NCBI RefSeq assembly: GCF_000332355.1
Contig: NZ_KB235958.1
Coordinates: 868,797-932,796 of the forward strand
Direction of reading: 5' to 3'
DNA length: 64,000 bases
Source: Baaleninema simplex PCC 7105
GTDB taxonomy: Bacteria; Cyanobacteriota; Cyanobacteriia; Cyanobacteriales; Geitlerinemataceae
Shown piece after piece: positions 8,661-16,692 of this stretch. The translations under genes were made by a program, and so were the position numbers. How positions within the stretch are numbered: position 1 is the stretch's first letter; each line of letters begins with the position of its first letter. The notes beneath the pieces were generated by a model. It searched no databases and had not been told where the DNA came from. It was given only the letters and a program-made list of their open reading frames with translations.

Positions 8661-8697
8661 AAAAAAGCCCGAGCGGTGAGTTTACCGTTCGGGCTTT
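8661..8697 (-). terminator. Terminator of the DUF4278 gene
   Basis: On the minus strand AAAGCCCGAACGGT pairs with ACCGCTCGGGCTTT and is followed by six T residues. Confidence 0.85.
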
Positions 8698-8749
8698 ATG
8701 GTGCTAGACCTAGATCTGACTAGGAGTTGTCGTTACGAAATCCGTTGGC

Positions 8750-9226
8750 TTAGCTGACGGCGACTGCACTGGGGCCGTAGGTGGCGCGATCGCCCGCATC
8801 GACGAAGCGATGGAACTGACGCCAGTATTCATCCACGTCGACGGTTACGCCGACTTCAGAGGCCAAGCGATTCAACATGGTTTGCTGGCGTTGGCGCGTG
8901 GCCACTTCGCCTTTGAGCATGAGTTCGCGCATCCGTTGTTGCAGAGATACCGTCACTTCGGGTTCTGGTGCAACGTCGGCCGCTAGGGGAGCCGGAACGG
9001 TTTCCGGTCGTACCGCCGGTTGTTGTTCGGTTTCAGCAGTTTCGCCGTTGGTGTGATAGGCGACGCCGCGATATTTGAGGTCGAGGGTCGGTTGCAAGAC
9101 CAAGGGTTTCTTGGGATTGCGGAATCGCACGTCAATTCCCCGGTAGGTTCCAACGAGATCGCTCGATGCCGTTTCCACTTCGGGGGGAGTGTAATCGTAG
9201 GGGATACCGCGATAGCAGAGTTTCAT
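8750..9226 (-). CDS. DUF4278 domain protein
   Basis: 158 residues from the ATG at 9226, chosen because GGAGG lies 9 bases upstream; an in-frame ATG five codons earlier sits on top of that site. The N-terminus has DUF4278-type repeats, each with a YRG core: LCYRGIPYDYTPP (residues 2-14), GTYRGIDVRFRNP and LKYRGVAYHT. A Glu/Pro/Ala-rich linker leads to a helical C-terminus with many Arg/Gln. The function of DUF4278 is unknown; it is almost confined to cyanobacteria. No membrane segment or signal peptide is seen. Confidence 0.8.
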   Translation of the reverse strand: MKLCYRGIPYDYTPPEVETASSDLVGTYRGIDVRFRNPKKPLVLQPTLDLKYRGVAYHTNGETAETEQQPAVRPETVPAPLAADVAPEPEVTVSLQQRMRELMLKGEVATRQRQQTMLNRLASEVGVTVDVDEYWRQFHRFVDAGDRATYGPSAVAVS

Positions 9227-9441
9227 GGTTTTCGCCTCCATTATGTGTCGTTGCTGTGTATCGGGTTCGATAGAGGCGCGTTCCTTCAGGATCTCTCCCT
9301 ACTTCCGTCCTCTTGTCCGTTGGCTCTTTACAACTCGAGCCGTTTGGTGCGAAGAGGATGAACGATTGGTTTTCTGTCTGTGTTTATTATTACAGTTAAC
9401 CACTTGAGCTGTCAATTTGATGTCAGGGATACATAACAAGA

Positions 9442-9459
9442 CACCCGCGCGAGCGGGTG
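9442..9459 (-). terminator. GC-rich hairpin, possible terminator
   Basis: CACCCGC-GCGA-GCGGGTG. On the minus strand it is followed by TCTTGTTAT, a weak T-tract. It lies 120 bases after the 40-residue protein gene and before the DUF4278 gene, so it could separate the two. Confidence 0.4.
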
Positions 9460-9582
9460 CGAACGATCGGTCTTGAAAACGGGGTGCGATCGCAAGTTCG
9501 GAAACAGCGTCGTTTGTCTGTTGTTGTCCGAACTGAGTGCGATCGCCGTTATTTCAAGCTAAATCCGTTAAAACTAAGAGAT

Positions 9583-9705
9583 TTAGTGAGCCGATCCGTT
9601 TCCGTGGTAGTTATCGGTATCGTAAAATCCGTTCCGCGTTCCGAAAAACAAGCACAAAATCACGAAAACCGGGGTTATCGCCAGCAGTGCAGTTTTAATG
9701 TCCAT
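9583..9705 (-). CDS. Small single-span membrane protein, 40 residues
   Basis: The minus strand encodes MDIKTALLAITPVFVILCLF then FGTRNGFYDTDNYHGNGSAH and a TAA stop. AAGGAG lies six bases before the ATG. Residues 5-22 form one hydrophobic helix; the rest is a soluble tail rich in Tyr, Asp, Asn, Gly and ending in His. The length and shape are those of small thylakoid subunits of photosynthetic complexes, and the composition is far from random. I do not recognise the family with certainty and give no name. It is short enough to be missed by usual length cut-offs. An inverted repeat just upstream may control it. Confidence 0.7.
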   Translation of the reverse strand: MDIKTALLAITPVFVILCLFFGTRNGFYDTDNYHGNGSAH

Positions 9706-9726
9706 AACAACTCCTTTGAGTACGGT

Positions 9727-9743
9727 ATGAGTGCATCACTCAT
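9727..9743 (-). promoter_or_regulatory. Inverted repeat, possible operator
   Basis: ATGAGTG-CAT-CACTCAT is a perfect 7-base inverted repeat 22 bases upstream of the start codon of the 40-residue membrane protein. The position suits a repressor site or a 5' UTR hairpin. Confidence 0.4.
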
Positions 9744-9813
9744 ATTATGTGAGATGGGGGTACGATCGAGATGAGGGGATGATGAGTCACCGGGGCAGTG
9801 CGTGACGCGGTCA

Positions 9814-9909
9814 TATAGCGCTTGCCAATTGGGTTAGGACAGTCAGATCTGGTTGTGTGTGAGTTTTCAGTCTTGAAAAAATGTCCTGGTTTATTTGGCG
9901 GCTGCTATA
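9814..9909. mobile_element. MITE-like repeat, copy 1
   Basis: Starts TATAGCGCTTGCCAATTGGG then TTAGGACA and ends TGTCCTGG...GCTATA, so the ends are inverted repeats starting in TA. A related copy lies 60 bases downstream at 9970-10047. No gene inside. Confidence 0.6.
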
Positions 9910-9969
9910 CAAAGTTGGTCTGACTTCACCCATATTTTTTGCGTCATACACCCTTGTCTGTTGGCGGTG

Positions 9970-10047
9970 TATAGCGCTCGCCAATTGAGTTAGGACAGTT
10001 AGCTCTAACTGTGTATGACTTCTAGACTTAAAAATGTCCTAGCTATA
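9970..10047. mobile_element. MITE-like repeat, copy 2
   Basis: Starts TATAGCGCTCGCCAATTGAG then TTAGGACA and ends TGTCCTAGCTATA. It is in the same orientation as copy 1 and shares most of its first 34 bases. Together with copy 1 it fills the gap between the 40-residue gene and the phytyltransferase. Confidence 0.6.
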
Positions 10048-10152
10048 CATTGTCGGTGCGTTACGATTTATGGGTCTCACGTTCGACACCCGATTTTTCA
10101 AGTCACGCACCCTACGGGGACTCTAAATTTGGTAATTTTGAGAAGATCGACC

Positions 10153-11070
10153 TTACAAAAGACAAGCAATGGGAAACATGATGTATTCGAGGAAAAAGAG
10201 TTTCCAGATAAATTGGTAAAACTGAGCGATCGCACCTCGATCCTCTAAATCCAAATCCCGACGACGCCACCACAACAACACTAACACCGCCAAATGCATC
10301 GTCACGACGAGCGTTCCGTTAGCGTTGGGAAGCCACAACAACCCACCCACCGCCATCGCCACATCGCACAACGAAATTACGACGAGAGCGAGGCGAGATA
10401 CCGCAGACGCCCCCAGGCGAATCGTCAGCGTCGAAATGTTGTAGCGTTTGTCGCCTTCAAAATCGGGAATATCTTTAAAAATGGCGATCGCAAAAGTAAA
10501 ACCCAATACGAACAGCGTCAACGCCCAAACTTCCGGGGAAACAGGAAATCCATCGTTGAAGTGGAGAAAAAGCCCCAAATTCACCACGACACCGCGCACG
10601 GTAAAAATACAAAACGACGCCCAAAACGGAAACCGTTTCAACCGCAGCGGCGGAAGCGAGTACGCCGTTCCCAAGGCGAGACTGACGGCGACGGTGGCGA
10701 ACAGCCAAATCCCCTGAGTTGCAGCGATCGCGATCGCGGCGATTCCCGTGACGCCGACAATCCATCTTCCTTGAAGCGAGGAAAATTCCCCCGACGCCAG
10801 GGGAAGATGGGGTTTGTTGACGCGATCGATCTCGATGTCTTCGAGTTGGTTCAAACCGACGATGTAGACGTTTCCGCACAAACACGCCAACCACGCCACC
10901 AGCGGAGGAAGTAAACTAGCTGCGGTGAATTCGCCGACGCCAACTGCAAGAGCGAACAGTCCCCAAACGCTCAACGTCGTACCGACGATGGTATGGGGAC
11001 GACTAAACTTCCAAAACGCATAAAGGAGCGATCGAGTTTTTTGCCATTGGGCGATCGGTGTAGAATTCAT
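10153..11070 (-). CDS. Homogentisate phytyltransferase (UbiA family)
   Basis: 305 residues from the ATG at 11070 (MNSTPIAQWQKT). It joins homogentisate to phytyl diphosphate with loss of CO2, the committed step of tocopherol synthesis, in the membrane. The first Asp-rich motif is NQLEDIEIDRVNKPHLPLAS (from about residue 90) and the second is KDIPDFEGDKRYNISTLTIR. About eight hydrophobic helices surround them. The exact form of the first motif is typical of the cyanobacterial HPT/VTE2 group and not of chlorophyll synthase or 4-hydroxybenzoate transferases. It is the last of three minus-strand genes beginning with a tocopherol-type methyltransferase, which supports the call. Confidence 0.9.
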   Translation of the reverse strand: MNSTPIAQWQKTRSLLYAFWKFSRPHTIVGTTLSVWGLFALAVGVGEFTAASLLPPLVAWLACLCGNVYIVGLNQLEDIEIDRVNKPHLPLASGEFSSLQGRWIVGVTGIAAIAIAATQGIWLFATVAVSLALGTAYSLPPLRLKRFPFWASFCIFTVRGVVVNLGLFLHFNDGFPVSPEVWALTLFVLGFTFAIAIFKDIPDFEGDKRYNISTLTIRLGASAVSRLALVVISLCDVAMAVGGLLWLPNANGTLVVTMHLAVLVLLWWRRRDLDLEDRGAIAQFYQFIWKLFFLEYIMFPIACLL

Positions 11071-11126
11071 GCAACTGTCGCGAATATGGGTTTCAAGGGC
11101 GATCGAAACCTCGTTAAACACGGGAG

Positions 11127-11825
11127 CTATTTCAGTTCCACGACAATGGGTAAACTCTCGCAAGGATAGGACTCTGCCAGAATCGAACCCTCTTCGTCGC
11201 AGGCTCCGTTACTGGGATCGTAAACTAACTTCTCGATTTCGGCGGTTTCTGGCACTTCAAAGGCGATTTCTCCAGCTTTGCGATCGCCGACAGCCACGGG
11301 TTCTAAATCGGTATCCAAGACGGACGCCGCCTGTAAATCCTGTCTGTAGTAATTTCCCTCTGCATCGACTAACTGCATTTCCTGAAAGGTGACGATGTAG
11401 TCGCGATCGCCGTTGTTTTCAATTTCGACCATTACCGCTAACCACGTCGTCCCATCGGCGGGTTGCTCGAACATTCCCTCTCCGGTAAACTCTCGCATTC
11501 CGGTAATGGACACGACACCGTCGATCCCTAGAGTATCGCGGTATTCGATGGGGGTGTTGAGGGCGTAAACCGTTCCCGAATCGATGTCGGGAGGAGCGGA
11601 ATCGGCGATCGCTTCTGAGGCGGTTTCTCCCGTCGTGACAGCAGCTTCTTCAGCAACTTCTTCGACCGTATCTCCCGCAGTGTCGTCAGGGGATTCTACC
11701 GCGTCTCTCGAAGGTGAAACTCCCTCGTCTGGGGCGTTTTCACCGTTCGACCCACATCCGACTGTCAGTAGGAGTAGGGCAGTTACGACACTTCCGCGAA
11801 CGATGAGTTTGTATAGGGCAAACAT
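11127..11825 (-). CDS. DUF4352 lipoprotein
   Basis: 232 residues from the ATG at 11825, taken because MFALYKLIVRG then a hydrophobic run ending LTVGC is a classical lipoprotein signal; the acylated Cys is near residue 24. The longer open frame upstream only translates the heptamer repeat array. A low-complexity Glu/Ala/Thr linker is followed by a beta-rich DUF4352 domain (about 95-225; TTWLAVMVEIENNGD core). Such domains are found on extracytoplasmic lipoproteins of unknown function. It lies between two tocopherol genes, 56 and about 100 bases from each, so may share their transcript without sharing their pathway. Confidence 0.8.
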   Translation of the reverse strand: MFALYKLIVRGSVVTALLLLTVGCGSNGENAPDEGVSPSRDAVESPDDTAGDTVEEVAEEAAVTTGETASEAIADSAPPDIDSGTVYALNTPIEYRDTLGIDGVVSITGMREFTGEGMFEQPADGTTWLAVMVEIENNGDRDYIVTFQEMQLVDAEGNYYRQDLQAASVLDTDLEPVAVGDRKAGEIAFEVPETAEIEKLVYDPSNGACDEEGSILAESYPCESLPIVVELK

Positions 11826-11831
11826 ATCTTT

Positions 11832-11880
11832 AACAGTGAACAGCGAACAGTGAACAGCGAACAGCGAACAGCGAACAGCG
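11832..11880. repeat. Heptamer tandem array (STRR type)
   Basis: Seven consecutive AACAGYG heptamers (G, G, with C or T at position six), then a degenerate AACAATT. Short tandem heptamers of this sort are a known feature of cyanobacterial genomes. Here it forms the leader of the lipoprotein gene, which has no visible ribosome binding site. Confidence 0.8.
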
Positions 11881-11924
11881 AACAATTAGCAGTAAGTAGT
11901 TGACAGTTTTCTCCTCATCTCTTT

Positions 11925-12797
11925 CTAAGCGACGGGTTTTGTCGCACAGAGGACGCCGTAGCGAATTAGCCCCCGTTGGTAGCCGTCGCGCATCAAGCCG
12001 ATCGCTAACGCCCCGCGCAAGGTTTCCCATCCCGATCGCAGGATACCTAAAACGACCGCCGGATCGAATGCAGAATTGAGAACGTCGTTCCAAAACGGGG
12101 CGACAGCTCGAGACCAATCCTCGGTTTGCAGGTTTTGAAATCCCACGCGATCGGCGATTTCGGCATATTCAGGCAGAGAAATCACGTAAGGCAAGTGGTA
12201 AATTTGGTAAATTTCAGATAAATGCTGGATTTCTGAGGCGGTGAGTCGTCCGTCGGGTTCCGAGATCGGGCGATGACACCAAGTCGCGAGGACGAAAGTA
12301 CCGCCCGGTTTGAGGAGGCGATAACACTCTTCGATAAATTGGGTTTTGTCGGGCATATGTTCGCCGCTTTCGAGAGACCACACCCAATCGAAGCTGTTGT
12401 CGGTGAAGGGAACGTTGAGGGCGTCGGCGACGAGAAAGCCCAAAGAGCTGCTTCGTCCGGCTTCTGCGGCGCGTTCGGTAGCCCGTTGGACTTGGACGGG
12501 GCTGAGGGTGATTCCCGTGGCTTTCGTGCCGTATTTGCGCGATAGGTACAGACTACTGCCGCCGACGCCACATCCAACATCGAGAACTTGGGTGTTGGGG
12601 GAGAGGGGGGTTGCGTTCCCACAAGCTTCGACCCACTGTAGGAGTCGTTCGAGAAGGTCGATTTGGGCTTGTTGGCGATCGCGATCGGCGCGATCGCCGT
12701 AGTAGCCGTGGTGTAGGTGTTCGCCCCAAACCTGTTCCCAGAGTTCGGTCGAGCTGTCGTAGAAGGTTTGAATTTGACGGTTGAGGGTCGAAGTCAT
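11925..12797 (-). CDS. Gamma-tocopherol methyltransferase-like SAM methyltransferase
   Basis: 290 residues. The SAM-binding motif I is VLDVGCGVGGSSLYLSRKYG (about residues 70-89), followed by an acidic VADA and a post-motif typical of class I enzymes. The N-terminal FYDSSTELWEQVWGEHLHHG is the signature stretch of gamma-tocopherol and related prenylquinol methyltransferases. The expected role is methylation of gamma- to alpha-tocopherol. The close relative that methylates MPBQ is usually anchored by a C-terminal membrane helix, which is not seen here. Clustering with homogentisate phytyltransferase on the same strand supports a tocopherol role. Confidence 0.85.
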   Translation of the reverse strand: MTSTLNRQIQTFYDSSTELWEQVWGEHLHHGYYGDRADRDRQQAQIDLLERLLQWVEACGNATPLSPNTQVLDVGCGVGGSSLYLSRKYGTKATGITLSPVQVQRATERAAEAGRSSSLGFLVADALNVPFTDNSFDWVWSLESGEHMPDKTQFIEECYRLLKPGGTFVLATWCHRPISEPDGRLTASEIQHLSEIYQIYHLPYVISLPEYAEIADRVGFQNLQTEDWSRAVAPFWNDVLNSAFDPAVVLGILRSGWETLRGALAIGLMRDGYQRGLIRYGVLCATKPVA

Positions 12798-12873
12798 AGT
12801 TCGATCTTCGGTTGCGCGACGTTTCTAGTGTGGCATTTGCAGCCAGTTCTCGAACCGGCGATGGCGATTCGCC

Positions 12874-12900
12874 AAAAAAATACCCTCCTTTGCAGGAGGG
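12874..12900 (-). terminator. Terminator of the secreted Cys-rich protein gene
   Basis: On the minus strand CCCTCC-TGCAAA-GGAGGG is followed by TATTTTTTT, about 55 bases after the stop codon. Confidence 0.85.
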
Positions 12901-12953
12901 CGATTCGGAGAGTAAGAGCTTTAACACTCGGTCGGTCTTTGGATTGAGAGATC

Positions 12954-13559
12954 CTAATTTACGGCGATGCTGTCGCTGAGATTTCCCGGCATTGCGAAAA
13001 CACCTAACCCTTCAGTTTCCGAACACGCGTAAACCCCTTCACCGGGAAGGGCAGTAAATCCGGGGCAGTTCCCCCAAGTGCAAGCCGTCGCCGCCATATA
13101 AGCGTCGTAATCTTTATCGCGCAAGCATTTTGCCCAGGCTTCGGGATCGGTTCCCGAGGACGCACATTTGAGCGTGTTTCCCAATCCGATCGCTTTTAAG
13201 CCACAGTTGGCTTCGACACTACAGCCGTCTTTGGAAAAGACCATACCACCCGTTGGCGGACTGTTCGGATCGACAGACGTTCCGGCGTATAGATTATCCA
13301 TCCGGCTCGGATCTTGTAGGAGCGTGGTCTTTTTCTGATTGAAATCGCTAACCTCGGGGGCTAATCGATACGACAGGTTCGTCAGGAAGTTCGTTTGCAT
13401 GGTGTCGAGGCTAACTTCCCCATCGACAATCATTTGGAGGTCGTGGTCGCTCTCAGTTCCGAAAATGGGTAGCGCCTTCGCGGGGGTAGCGGCAACGCCA
13501 CCGAGGAATAACAGCGCGGTTGAGGTTAGGGCAGCGAGTTGCTTTTTCGCGATCGACAT
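12954..13559 (-). CDS. Secreted Cys-rich protein of unknown function
   Basis: 201 residues from the ATG at 13559 (MSIAKKQLAALTSTALLFLG, ending in an ATPAKA-type signal-peptidase site). The open frame runs 29 codons further upstream without a plausible N-terminus. The mature part has seven Cys, mostly in the second half in patterns such as CSVEANC, CASS, CLRD, CTWGNC and CSET, so disulfide bonds in the periplasm are likely. I recognise no family. It is a single gene with its own terminator. Confidence 0.7.
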   Translation of the reverse strand: MSIAKKQLAALTSTALLFLGGVAATPAKALPIFGTESDHDLQMIVDGEVSLDTMQTNFLTNLSYRLAPEVSDFNQKKTTLLQDPSRMDNLYAGTSVDPNSPPTGGMVFSKDGCSVEANCGLKAIGLGNTLKCASSGTDPEAWAKCLRDKDYDAYMAATACTWGNCPGFTALPGEGVYACSETEGLGVFAMPGNLSDSIAVN

Positions 13560-13958
13560 GGTTCGAGTTTGTGTGTTTGTACTTATGTTTTGTTGGGCTG
13601 ATAGCACATTTTTGCGTGTTTTTTCGGAAGTCCGGAGTGCTGACAACCTGAAGAGTTCTTGCTATGAATAAAGCAAAAAATACAATAACTAATTTAATGG
13701 TATCCGAGGCAAACTAAAGCGTCAATTCAATTTTGTGTAAAGAGATCGTGAAGCCAGAAAGTGAATTTATGCAGGTTTTGTAAAGACGATAAATTGACGT
13801 TGGCGGATAGTTCGGGCGACGATGGAACTATCCTAAAGTCGGGGCGGACTCGATTGAGGTTCTTCTCTAGTCAGTTATTTCCCATCTTTTGGGAGTTTGA
13901 GGAGAGAGGAACGGCGCGATCGATAATTTAACTCAAGTTGCCATAAGTCAATACATGG
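13560..13958. other. Intergenic region, 400 bp
   Basis: Separates two divergent genes (secreted Cys-rich protein and HpsJ) and so must hold both promoters. It is AT-rich near 13660-13760. I see no gene, repeat or clear RNA structure. Confidence 0.5.
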
Positions 13959-14786
13959 ATGTCTCTGATGAAGGTACAAGAGCGTAAAAAAACACTAGCT
14001 CAAGCAGCTCGGGCGTTAAAACTGGCCGGTACGACGGCGATCGTTATATCGCTACTTAACTACCTGTTGTTACTGTTTCCCTTAAATCTGGGTGAGGTGA
14101 CCTGGTGGCTGAACTTCACATCGCAAATCGTCGAACAGGGTATCGTGCCGTTAATCGGAATCGGTTTGATTTTTGCTGGGATCGGCTTCGAGACGCTGGT
14201 GGGACGAGTTAAGGAAACTGATAAATGGGTCAAATCGACGAAAACCTTAGCGTTTCGTTTGTCGGCCGTTCTGGCGGCAATTTTCGCGATCGCCATTCCG
14301 GTTCACGCTTTAGCGACAGTCGCGGCGAGTCGTCAAGCCATGGAAACCATCGACGAGAAAGCCACCGCCAGTCTCGAACAAATCGACGTGCAGCTTCAGC
14401 AGCAAAAGCAACTGTATTTGAGACTGTTAGAGGAGTCGCCCGATGCGGAAACGATGGTTCGGGAGTTAGTGGGGGACGAACCGCTATCGGAAGAGGAATT
14501 AGCCCAGTTAGAGGAGTTTCGCGAGAACCCGGAGGCTTTAGACCGACAAATTCAGGCCATCCGCACGAGCCTAGTCGAACGGGTTCAACGGCGGAGCAAG
14601 GAGTCCAAGGAAGCCTCGAAACTGGGAGTTTGGAAGTCTATCGCCCGGTTGGGCTTTACGAGTCTGCTGTTAGCTGCCTGTTACTTTAACGTGGCGTGGA
14701 TCGGTTTGAAAGGCTCCAAACGACCGAAGAAGGGGACTCGTCGCCCTCAGCCCACTCAGGAACCAGACGAGACGTTTACACCCTAA
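13959..14786 (+). CDS. hpsJ: HpsJ family membrane protein
   Basis: 275 residues with four membrane segments: about 24-43, 62-82, 96-124 and 225-245. Between the third and fourth lies a charged, probably coiled-coil region rich in Gln, Glu and Leu (residues 130-220). The C-terminus is basic. This matches the HpsJ family, linked by genetics in filamentous cyanobacteria to hormogonium polysaccharide secretion and gliding. The other hps genes are not nearby. Two in-frame ATGs three codons apart make the exact start slightly uncertain. Confidence 0.75.
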   Translation: MSLMKVQERKKTLAQAARALKLAGTTAIVISLLNYLLLLFPLNLGEVTWWLNFTSQIVEQGIVPLIGIGLIFAGIGFETLVGRVKETDKWVKSTKTLAFRLSAVLAAIFAIAIPVHALATVAASRQAMETIDEKATASLEQIDVQLQQQKQLYLRLLEESPDAETMVRELVGDEPLSEEELAQLEEFRENPEALDRQIQAIRTSLVERVQRRSKESKEASKLGVWKSIARLGFTSLLLAACYFNVAWIGLKGSKRPKKGTRRPQPTQEPDETFTP

Positions 14787-14862
14787 TTACGAAGATCGGA
14801 GGCTTGGGTTGGGGGGCGATCGCCGTTTCTGAAGAAATTTAGCTTTTTTTCCGAAAAGGGGG

Positions 14863-14890
14863 TTGCCATTTCAAATGACTGTGCTAAGAT
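14863..14890 (+). promoter_or_regulatory. Probable promoter of the tRNA-Tyr/tRNA-Thr pair
   Basis: TTGCCA (14863-14868) and TAAGAT (14885-14890) are 16 bases apart and lie 47 bases before tRNA-Tyr. The same TTGCCA hexamer heads the tRNA-Asn promoter. Confidence 0.55.
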
Positions 14891-14937
14891 ATAAATCTGT
14901 GACACGCAAGCGGTCGTCACAAAAATTGAAGAGCTGA

Positions 14938-15019
14938 GGGTCGGTGCCCGAGTGGTTAATGGGGGCGGACTGTAAATCCGCTGGCTACGCCTACGCTGGT
15001 TCGAATCCAGCCCGGCCCA
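14938..15019 (+). tRNA. tRNA-Tyr (GTA)
   Basis: An 82-base tRNA with a long variable arm. The acceptor GGGTCGG pairs with CCGGCCC (15012-15018), discriminator A. The anticodon loop CTGTAAA has GTA at 14972-14974. The T arm is GCTGG-TTCGAAT-CCAGC. Confidence 0.97.
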
Positions 15020-15027
15020 TCTTCAGC

Positions 15028-15099
15028 GCCCGTGTAGCTCAGCGGTAGAGCACACCCTTGGTAAGGGTGAGGTCACGAGTTCAAGTCTCGTCACGGGCT
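15028..15099 (+). tRNA. tRNA-Thr (GGT)
   Basis: A 72-base tRNA, 8 bases after tRNA-Tyr and likely co-transcribed. The acceptor GCCCGTG pairs with CACGGGC (15092-15098), discriminator T. The anticodon GGT is at 15060-15062 in loop TTGGTAA. A T-tract follows directly (15099-15105) and may end transcription. Confidence 0.97.
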
Positions 15100-15146
15100 T
15101 TTTTTAGTGTCGATTCAGATGTCAGTTGACAGATTATTTGTTCTCT

Positions 15147-15764
15147 CTATTCTCCCCACACCCGAGACAAATTCAAGACAAAACCCGGTAAAACATCCTC
15201 ACCGGATAACTCAGCCGGATTTGACAAGACTTCTACCTCTAAACCCACTCGATAAACTTCCACCGTTCGGGTTTGAGGATCGATTAACCAACCCAGCTTA
15301 GCCCCATTCTCCACATACTCTTGCATTTTTGCTTGCAGTGACTTCAGTGTATCCGAGTGCGAACGGAGTTCCACGACGAAATCCGGGCAAATATTGGCAA
15401 ACGTTCCTTTCTGCTCGTCCGTCAGGGCATCCCAACGTTCTTGACTAATCCAACCCGCATCGGGAGAGCGAATGGCACCATTGGGTAACGTGAATCCCGT
15501 CGAACACTCAAAGGCTTCCCCAATAGCGCCATTGTCGTCATACCAGCGATATAACTGTCCGATAATGCTAAAGTTACGTTTTCCAGTTTCCCAACCCGTC
15601 GGCGGATTCACGATAAGTTCTCCTTGTGCAGTTCGTTCGAGTTGTAGGTCTCGGTTACTGGCGGCGAGAGCGGCAAACTGCTCGGGAGTGACGTACAGCT
15701 TTAGATTTCTGGGGAACTCAAGCGATAGGGTTGAGGATTCGAGTTGTGTTGGAATTTGTACCAT
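15147..15764 (-). CDS. Uma2 family (DUF820) putative endonuclease
   Basis: 205 residues with the PD-(D/E)XK-like layout of Uma2: SPDAGWISQERW, then NICPDFVVELRSHSDTLKSL containing the acidic pair and ExR motif, then MQEYVENGAKLGWLIDP. Uma2 proteins are abundant in cyanobacteria, often in many copies and near mobile DNA; nuclease activity is predicted from the fold and is not proven for most members. It is divergent from the next Uma2 gene, with 65 bases between. Confidence 0.85.
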   Translation of the reverse strand: MVQIPTQLESSTLSLEFPRNLKLYVTPEQFAALAASNRDLQLERTAQGELIVNPPTGWETGKRNFSIIGQLYRWYDDNGAIGEAFECSTGFTLPNGAIRSPDAGWISQERWDALTDEQKGTFANICPDFVVELRSHSDTLKSLQAKMQEYVENGAKLGWLIDPQTRTVEVYRVGLEVEVLSNPAELSGEDVLPGFVLNLSRVWGE

Positions 15765-15829
15765 TGTGACCGGCTCGATCGCAATCTGATTACAATTTAG
15801 ATTAGCACTGACCTAAAACTGAGTGACTC

Positions 15830-16507
15830 ATGGTTGAAGTCTCCCGCGACCTGGAAACGCTCTACCCTGATTTTGATGGGAAACCGATGGCTGACAATAC
15901 AGAACAGTATGAATGGATTGTCCGCTTGGTTACAAATCTCAAGTATTTATTAAAAGACAAAGTTGCATTTGTCGCTGGAGATTTACTCTGGTATCCCGTG
16001 GAAGTTGAAGAACTCCCAGCACCTCGCCAAGCCCCGGATGTCATGGTTGCCTTGGGTCGTCCGGCGGGATATCGAGGCAGCTATAAGCAATGGCAGGAAG
16101 ATAATATTGCCCCGCAAGTCGTCTTTGAAATTCTCTCACCAAGTAATACTCGCCGGGAGATGGCCGAAAAGCAGAAGTTTTATGAAGACTACGGGGTTTT
16201 GGAGGCATACTATTACGATCTGCAACGCTCTGATTTTTGGGGGTTTGTGCGGGAACGATCAGACGATATTTTTACGCTGATTACGGCTTTATATTTACCT
16301 TGGACATCGCCATTGTTGCAGATTCGATTTGAACGGCTTGAGGATGGATTGAGGATCTTCCATCCCAATGGTGAGCAGTTTGCGGAACCGGAAGCGAGTT
16401 TATTGGAACGCGATGAGGCACGGCGCGATCGCGATCGGACTCAGGCTCAGCTCGAACAAGCGTTAGCAAAGCTTCGGGAGTTGGGCATTGACCCGGATAC
16501 ACTTTAG
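15830..16507 (+). CDS. Uma2 family (DUF820) putative endonuclease
   Basis: 225 residues. The core reads APDVMVALGRP, then APQVVFEILSPSNTRREMAE and KFYEDYGVLEAYYYDL, the same motif order as the divergent neighbour but with low overall similarity. The last 45 residues are a charged helix (DEARRDRDRTQAQLEQALAK) probably forming a coiled coil, a common Uma2 appendage. Function is inferred only from the family. Confidence 0.85.
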   Translation: MVEVSRDLETLYPDFDGKPMADNTEQYEWIVRLVTNLKYLLKDKVAFVAGDLLWYPVEVEELPAPRQAPDVMVALGRPAGYRGSYKQWQEDNIAPQVVFEILSPSNTRREMAEKQKFYEDYGVLEAYYYDLQRSDFWGFVRERSDDIFTLITALYLPWTSPLLQIRFERLEDGLRIFHPNGEQFAEPEASLLERDEARRDRDRTQAQLEQALAKLRELGIDPDTL

Positions 16508-16692
16508 GAGGATGCGATCGCACGGGAACTTCAGTTGAGGAATGGGTACGGTGCAAGGTCTTGTGGGAGGCTAACACTACCGCGAAGTGTCTCAGGACGA
16601 GGGGAGTAGTGCTGTACTGTAATGATGTCGATCGAATTTTTTTCAGTGTAAAAGATTAAGACTCAAGATAACCTTACAATTCATTGCCACCT

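Noticed and set aside
10294-10914. Plus-strand 206-codon frame, Arg/Asn/His-rich
   Set aside because: It is the antisense shadow of the phytyltransferase gene; its composition is typical of reverse-complement readings in this genome.
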